Origin: Isoetes taiwanensis
Lineage: Eukaryota; Streptophyta; Lycopodiopsida; Isoetales; Isoetaceae
NCBI GenBank assembly: GCA_021234155.1
Contig: JAJEKV010000031.1
Location: 11,383,876 to 11,447,875, forward strand
DNA: 64,000 bases
Reading direction: 5' to 3'
In this document: positions 58,947-64,000 of the stretch, piece after piece
Layout: each line of letters begins with the position of its first letter
Numbering within the stretch: the stretch's first letter is position 1
Translations under genes and position numbers: made by a program
The notes under the pieces: model-generated
The model's input: the letters and a program-made list of their open reading frames with translations, nothing else
Databases searched by the model: none
Told to the model about the DNA's origin: nothing

Positions 58947-61900
58947 ATATTGAACAAATCACTTCGGTATAAATGCATACACACGGGGTATGATAACCTG
59001 GGGGGTTGGCCACAATGGATTTAATTAGCTATGTTAACCAGATTATAAAGGATAATTATCTAAGGACATGTGATTAAGTCAATCCATAGTAGGAAGGCGC
59101 CATTTGGCATGAACGGTGGCTAGCATGAGGATTGCTAAACTAGGCCACCAAAGGAGCGCCATCCTCATATCAGCCCAATATCGACCCGACAAAAGCGCCG
59201 GGAGCGGTGAGCTCAAGAAACGATTCTTTGTTCGTCCCCGGTCGCCAAAGATACCCTCTACACCATTTGCTACCCGATGCGGTACCATGGAAGCACCCTT
59301 GACAACGGGTCCGGCCTAAACTCTCGGTTAGTGGTAGTTAACTTGCAAATTGTAGAATAATACTCTAGTATTCTTCCCGGTTGGTTTTGGGGAGAGATTA
59401 ACCCTTCTTGGTAATGGAAATACTTTTCAATTATGAATGACGCCTGCATGGAATGGTCGATGTCTCTATGAGTTAGGTTTAGTAGTTTCACCAAATGTGG
59501 GGGAACATAACCAGAGGCCTCCTCGAAGGGAAGTATAGAATGCCCTAGTAGTCCTTAACACCCCTACTAGTTTTGGCCCGCACAAGAGCCCAACGTCATA
59601 AACGCTATGGCCCTCGCTTAAGCACCGGATAAGGGACGAAGGGTGAAGTAGGGTGGGGTCTTGCACGCAGCATAAAAGGCTCCTCAGACTCCTAGTGGCT
59701 AGGCCTGATAGCCTACCGCGTGGAGGGCCTGCATGGGTCCGACACTGGTGTAGTGGTGGTGACCCGTGATGGGGCACCATGCACTTTGAGTAGAATTAGG
59801 GTGAGTAAGTGGCACGGATGCGGGGTCGCTGATGCGCACGTATTCTCTAGCTCACCCATGGAACCACCGGTGGATCCCGAAGGGGACGCCTCCCGGCCCC
59901 GCCTCATCCCGGGGACCCGGTGTCATGAACCCGAGTAGACCTCAAGGTGATCCCAGAGTCTCTCTCCGTCTCCCAAGGCTATAGCCGAAGCCATAGCTGA
60001 ATCGACCCATCTGCAAAGTGTGCACGGGGAGGGGGCGGATGGAGTGGACAACCCCAAATGATGTTCTATGCCAGATAACGCCATGCCAAAGATTCGTCCG
60101 CTGATCTCTCCGGAGACCCATTGGCCAAGAGCTCCCCACTAGAGTCTGAGCGGGGTAGAACCCGGGCTTTTGGGTGTTTTTTAGTTAGATGCATATTCAG
60201 CGGTTGTTAGTAGTTGGATGGATGCGCCACCCTCTCGTGGGTGGCCACTTATATATGATTTATGTTGTGTGCTAACCCTGTATTCATGCTCAAGAACGAA
60301 GGCCCATCGAGGGCGTAATGAATGACCCTGTCCGTCACCCTTCACCGAAAGTCTATGTAGACGCCCGGTTAGATGGAGGGCCCTGCCTCGCGGGCGCGAT
60401 GGTCGCCATGGGAGGGGAAAGTCCCCGTGATGTATACGGTCGGGGTCGTATATATTCGGGGCGTCCAGTGGTTAATTGAGCCGATTTCGTTGCTTTCGAA
60501 ATCATAGCACCGGGCCAAACACTAACCCTCGTAGCACGGTAGTTAGGAGGAGGCTAAGTTAATGTGTTGTTAGTCCTCTTTGATGTTTGGTTCTGTTAGG
60601 TTAAATTAGAAATTGTAGCTTCAAGAAGGATAGGGCTAATTTGGAGGGCCCAAGAATTGGAAGAATTGTAAATGTCGCTGAGTAGCTCAAAATGACGAGA
60701 AGGTGCGTCCATTGGTCGGGCATACCAAATTGCCCTAGGACGGTCGCCTGTGCTAAAATGGTCAAGGGCAGGGGCCCAAAACCCACTCGGGCCGCTTTTG
60801 TCAGTCTTGCGCATTGCCGGGTGCAGAAGAGCCGAAAAATGCAGTCGGCGCCCGACCGGTCGACGGGGAGTCAACGCCCGCCAAATCAACTCCGGGCGCC
60901 GCTGTTTCTGACCACCCCTAGTCGGTGGGTGGAGCACGTATAATGCGTACCGGCGCTCGACCATATGCCTCGCAGATTTTGCCATATAATCATTTTATAA
61001 TAATAAAAATTTAAAAAGTTAATAGGAAAAATTTAAAAATTTTTAAAAAAAATTTATCCGCTTAAAAATTTCTTCTTGTTATTTGTTTTGCCTTGCCTCA
61101 GCACCTTCACCGCCAGAGCCATTGCCCGCCATCGCGAACCGACGCGACGCTGTTTCATCAGCCAGTGTTTTGGGGGAACCCTAGCGCTCCTTGCCGCTTT
61201 TCCCGCCAACCTCCACCGCTGACTTCATAGACCTTAGTGCTACCACTATGGCCAATACCAAGAGCACCATCGAATCCAAAGACCCTAAGCATAGTGCAGA
61301 TCTATGCCTTTGATTGCCCTAAGACATGGCTAACAATGCCTTCATCGACATCCTTCGATGAGTTGGTAGAACTGCTTTGAGAATAACGATAGATTCCCTA
61401 TCCTATCTATCACTTCTGAGCCATTCCCGATCCGGTCGGAACCTTCGCCGCCTTTCTACACCCATTGTCGAAAGCAACCCGACATGGTTATGATGTCGAT
61501 TAAGTTCTATCCTCCGGTTAAGAGGGCCATACCGAGGAGGAGGATATCAGGATAGAAGTTGATCGCATTAGGGGCCTCGCCAGAAGATGACCATCTGGTA
61601 GAGCGAGCAGATACAGCTACCGTATGTGGAGTACCCAGATTTAGGGATCGCTTTACGCCATAGATGGCAGGGAAATTGAGGTTCCCCAGCATCTAATGGG
61701 ATGAAGGCTCGTGAGCTTCATGTGGGAAGCCCCAATCCCTCGACATCACCGATTACCCGACAACGATCCGCATTGATATGAACCAAATAATTCAACCGGT
61801 ACCATATCAACTTCTTCGGAAGCCGCCAATCAATTCGCCGATTCAAGAAGATCCGAGGAGAGCCCGAGTACCGGAAGAATGAGAGGCTCGCAAGGGAGAA

Positions 61901-62050
61901 GAAGGCTCAGAAGACCGTATTTAACCCACGGGGGATCGGGATTCGAAGCGGTCGGGCCCAACCCACACGGAGCATGTGACCGCTAAGCACCGAGGAAGGG
62001 TTTAGGCCCCTGAAGACCGGCAAATAATACAAGGATAAGTTACGAACCGC
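58947..62050. other. GC-rich degenerate repeat-like region, no gene supported
   Basis: Many overlapping short frames on both strands (for example 59270-59907 minus, 60596-60985 minus) without recognisable domains; they are probably remnants of the element that supplied the gag. An AT-rich island lies at 60990-61075. Confidence 0.4.
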
Positions 62051-62059
62051 TTGCTTTTT

Positions 62060-62470
62060 GGTAAGAATGCGAGCTCCAATCGAAGGCAGAAACGGGTGGA
62101 TGTCCCGACCCAATGTTGGGGCCAAGACCGCGTACTCGCACCAAGAGGGGTCTCCAACCCTCCTCCCCAGAGGAAGCCCCACCGATATAAACCCGGGTAT
62201 CGTGGCCTTACGGGAGATCCGTAGTTTCCGAAGTCAACTCAACTTGATATCTGAAGCTCCCTTCCAGAGGTTGGTCCGAGATTGCAATGGAGTTCAAGAC
62301 CGACCCGCTTCCAGACTTTTGCTATTTTGGCACTCCAAGAGGTCATGAGGCCTATTTGGTGGCACTTTTTGGTGACGCCACCTTACAACTAATCCACGCG
62401 AAGAGGGAAAATCCATAATGCCTAAGGATTTAGCCCTCACTGCAGGGATTCGGGGAGCATCCTTAGCCTA
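62060..62470 (+). pseudogene. divergent histone H3 relic, possibly CENH3-like
   Basis: The plus strand reads, in shifting frames, QRKPHRYKPG (62168-62197), IVALREIRSF, APFQRLVR, then EIAMEFKTD, EAYLVALFGDATLQLIHAKR and after a two-base shift IMPKDLALTAGIRG, ending near 62457. The order and spacing follow the histone H3 core from the alpha-N helix to the C-terminus. Helix 1 reads RSQLNLISEAP instead of the canonical H3 sequence, and helix 2 begins divergently, which recalls centromeric H3 variants. The N-terminal tail (RPRTRTKRGLQPSS, 62128-62170) is Arg/Lys-rich and unlike canonical H3. Frameshifts near 62197, 62280 and 62412 rule out a functional protein as read. H3 family is clear; the CENH3 assignment is weak. 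Confidence 0.75.
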
Positions 62471-63449
62471 TTATGCTTGGATCCGCATTGTAAATATTTT
62501 CTTGTATTTAATAGAAAAAAACTTTTTATCTTGTATTTTTTTTATCTATTTCTTATAATTTAATATAAAAGAATGCCGACATCAAATAAAATAAAAGAAC
62601 TTTTAAAAAAAGGGGTTTCACCTGTTACGCTTGTTCTTCGTCCTCCCTCCCCTTTTTAGCCATGGCAGCCACACCTTTATCGCCTCGGTACCATGATCGG
62701 AGAGAGCAATGGATCCGCAAGTCCCTTTCGACCTACCATGCCTTGCTATGCCACTTAGATCTCCTTGCTAACATGCAGAGGCACCCGACATGCCGATTTT
62801 TGATTTCTACAGGAGGAGATGCTCCTCTCTGTATCCCTTTGGGGATCCTCCCCAACCAGTATCCGAGCGGAGGTAGTCCCAGAGATTTGGGGAGATACCA
62901 TGCATAAGATGTCCCCGGCGGGAAGCTCCGGTGGGGCAAGCACTGCCCGGAAAAGATCGGGCGGCAATACCTTTGAAGTTGCCTTCGGCCTAGCCATCCT
63001 CATGGACCAATACGCCGAGGGATGAAACCTTGCCTGTAGAGAAAGGCAAATTGCCGAGTCTTCCGAGAGGGGAAGAATAAACACATAGGCATGGGCTTAA
63101 TTTCGCCGCTGGAAGCAATTAGCTTGGCGGAAGAGTCACCACCACTGCGAGCAAGTTATAGGTTTGTCGTATGGATGCCCTTCCGCCATTTACCACCAAG
63201 GGCAAGAATATCTTCTCGGATGATATTATCCGGACTTATCACATGGTGGCCGGATTTAGACGCAGTTTAAAGACCATGTGCTTTACGAGCCATGGAGTAT
63301 TGCATGGATGACTTCATCGACTTCAATTCTATTGAAGCTTCCTCGAGGTGCAGCAGCTGCTCCAGCCTGCCAAGAGACCATAGAGCCGGCCGACACTCTA
63401 CTACGCCTTCGGACTTCAGGATGCAGAGCCAACCTTCAAAATCTCACCG
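62471..63449. other. region without a supportable gene
   Basis: An AT-rich stretch (62480-62610) is followed by GC-rich DNA. An 81 aa frame at 62662-62907 (MAATPLSPRYHDRREQWIRK) has a protein-like start but no recognised domain and ends quickly. Confidence 0.4.
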
Positions 63450-63998
63450 ATGCCTTTTCACGGGCCATGGGACCTCACGCCCCAAACATTAATATGGTTG
63501 AGGTTCCCTCGGTTCGATGACGAGGGAGAGGATTTATATCATAACCCCGCCATGAAGGAGGAGCAACAAGAACTTAAGGAAGAGGAGGTTTCCATGGATT
63601 TGGATAAGGAGGTGGCTACATCGAGACCCCGCAGGGAAGGTGCATCGCAACCACCTTACCCGCTTTTTTTGTCGTACCCTTTCGACAAGGGCAAGTCCTT
63701 TTATAGCCCCGATTTAGGGCCGAGGCTGAAGCTTCGGTGGGGGCCCTCCGTGTTCTCTACACCGGGCGGGCCACAAGAAGCTTCCCCATCATACGCTTAT
63801 TCTATGTACCTCGGTGACGACGAGATCTTGCCCCCGACGGCCTTGGGTCGATATTGCACTGATGAGCATGAAGCTTCTCACCAAGCAGCCCCATTGGCCA
63901 TTGCCTATCCACCGAGGTTGCATCTCGTAAGGGCTGCCACAAGAGACCCCGGGGTGACTTTGTCAAGGATTAATCAAATCACTTCCACCACCTCCTAG
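63450..63998 (+). CDS. 182 aa ORF of unknown function at the window edge
   Basis: A 182-codon frame ends at TAG only a few bases before the window ends. It has an acidic Glu/Lys-rich part (EEQQELKEEEVSMDLDKEVA), then a Pro/Tyr/Ser-rich region with FLSYPFDKGKSFYSPDLGP. The length is above chance, but composition is that of low-complexity retroelement DNA and no domain is recognised. It may be part of a gag or spacer of the neighbouring degenerate element. Confidence 0.25.
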   Translation: MPFHGPWDLTPQTLIWLRFPRFDDEGEDLYHNPAMKEEQQELKEEEVSMDLDKEVATSRPRREGASQPPYPLFLSYPFDKGKSFYSPDLGPRLKLRWGPSVFSTPGGPQEASPSYAYSMYLGDDEILPPTALGRYCTDEHEASHQAAPLAIAYPPRLHLVRAATRDPGVTLSRINQITSTTS

Positions 63999-64000
63999 CC

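Overview
The window reads as nuclear DNA of a land plant, AT-rich and dominated by decayed mobile elements. Plant evidence: an R2R3-MYB gene with the classic 133 + 130 nt first two exons, a PLS/E-class PPR gene, a chloroplast-type 2-Cys peroxiredoxin relic, an RBP45/47-like RRM relic and GT-AG introns. Two transposons suggest a seed-free plant, perhaps a fern, lycophyte or moss: a Ty3 relic resembling the Sushi/Tf1/Tcn1-type chromoviruses, and a DDE-like transposase of a kind I associate with animals and seed-free plants. That placement is inference. No organellar or bacterial genes were seen.

Layout. 0.1-0.7 kb: degenerate tandem repeats. 1.78-3.28 kb (-): the MYB gene, the only gene in the window that looks fully intact. 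3.5-14.3 kb: intergenic DNA, a LINE 3' end, and a broken Ty3 element (-, 8.1-11.5 kb) lying between two inverted copies of a ~100 bp repeat. 15.97-16.29 kb: a textbook MITE with clean inverted ends and a 4 bp target duplication. 17.7-19.8 kb: a broken multi-exon gene (-, possibly a Ulp1-like peptidase) divergent from a short ORF (+), separated by GTAC-rich DNA and a perfect 10 bp repeat array. 19.9-21.1, 32.7-34.2, 53.5 and 55.1-55.6 kb: copies of interspersed repeats. 25.1-29.8 kb (-): a long LINE-like region (RT, endonuclease, coiled-coil and Cys-rich ORFs) carrying two copies of a covarying hairpin motif. 34.2-34.8, 41.6 and 51.1 kb: repeats carrying pieces of host genes. 37.7-39.5 kb (-): the PPR gene with one stop and two frameshifts. 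42.6-43.3 kb: another Ty3 fragment. 45.2-47.3 kb (+): the transposase gene, followed by 1.2 kb of minisatellites and a convergent five-or-more-exon zinc-finger/coiled-coil gene of unknown family (-, 48.7-51.1 kb). 51.4-52.35 kb (+): the peroxiredoxin relic. 55.6-59 kb: Ty3 pol and a separate gag. 62.1-62.5 kb (+): a divergent histone H3 relic.

There is no operon logic. The MYB gene (probable phenylpropanoid or flavonoid regulator) is the likely functional host gene; the PPR gene would act on organelle RNA if intact. Everything else is mostly mobile DNA and captured or decaying gene copies. The observations most worth following are the covarying hairpin pair at 28.3/28.5 kb, the convergent transposase/zinc-finger pair at 45-51 kb, the H3-like relic at 62 kb, and the divergent pair around the decamer array at 19.35 kb. 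All reading was by eye without database searches, so family names rest on recognised motifs.
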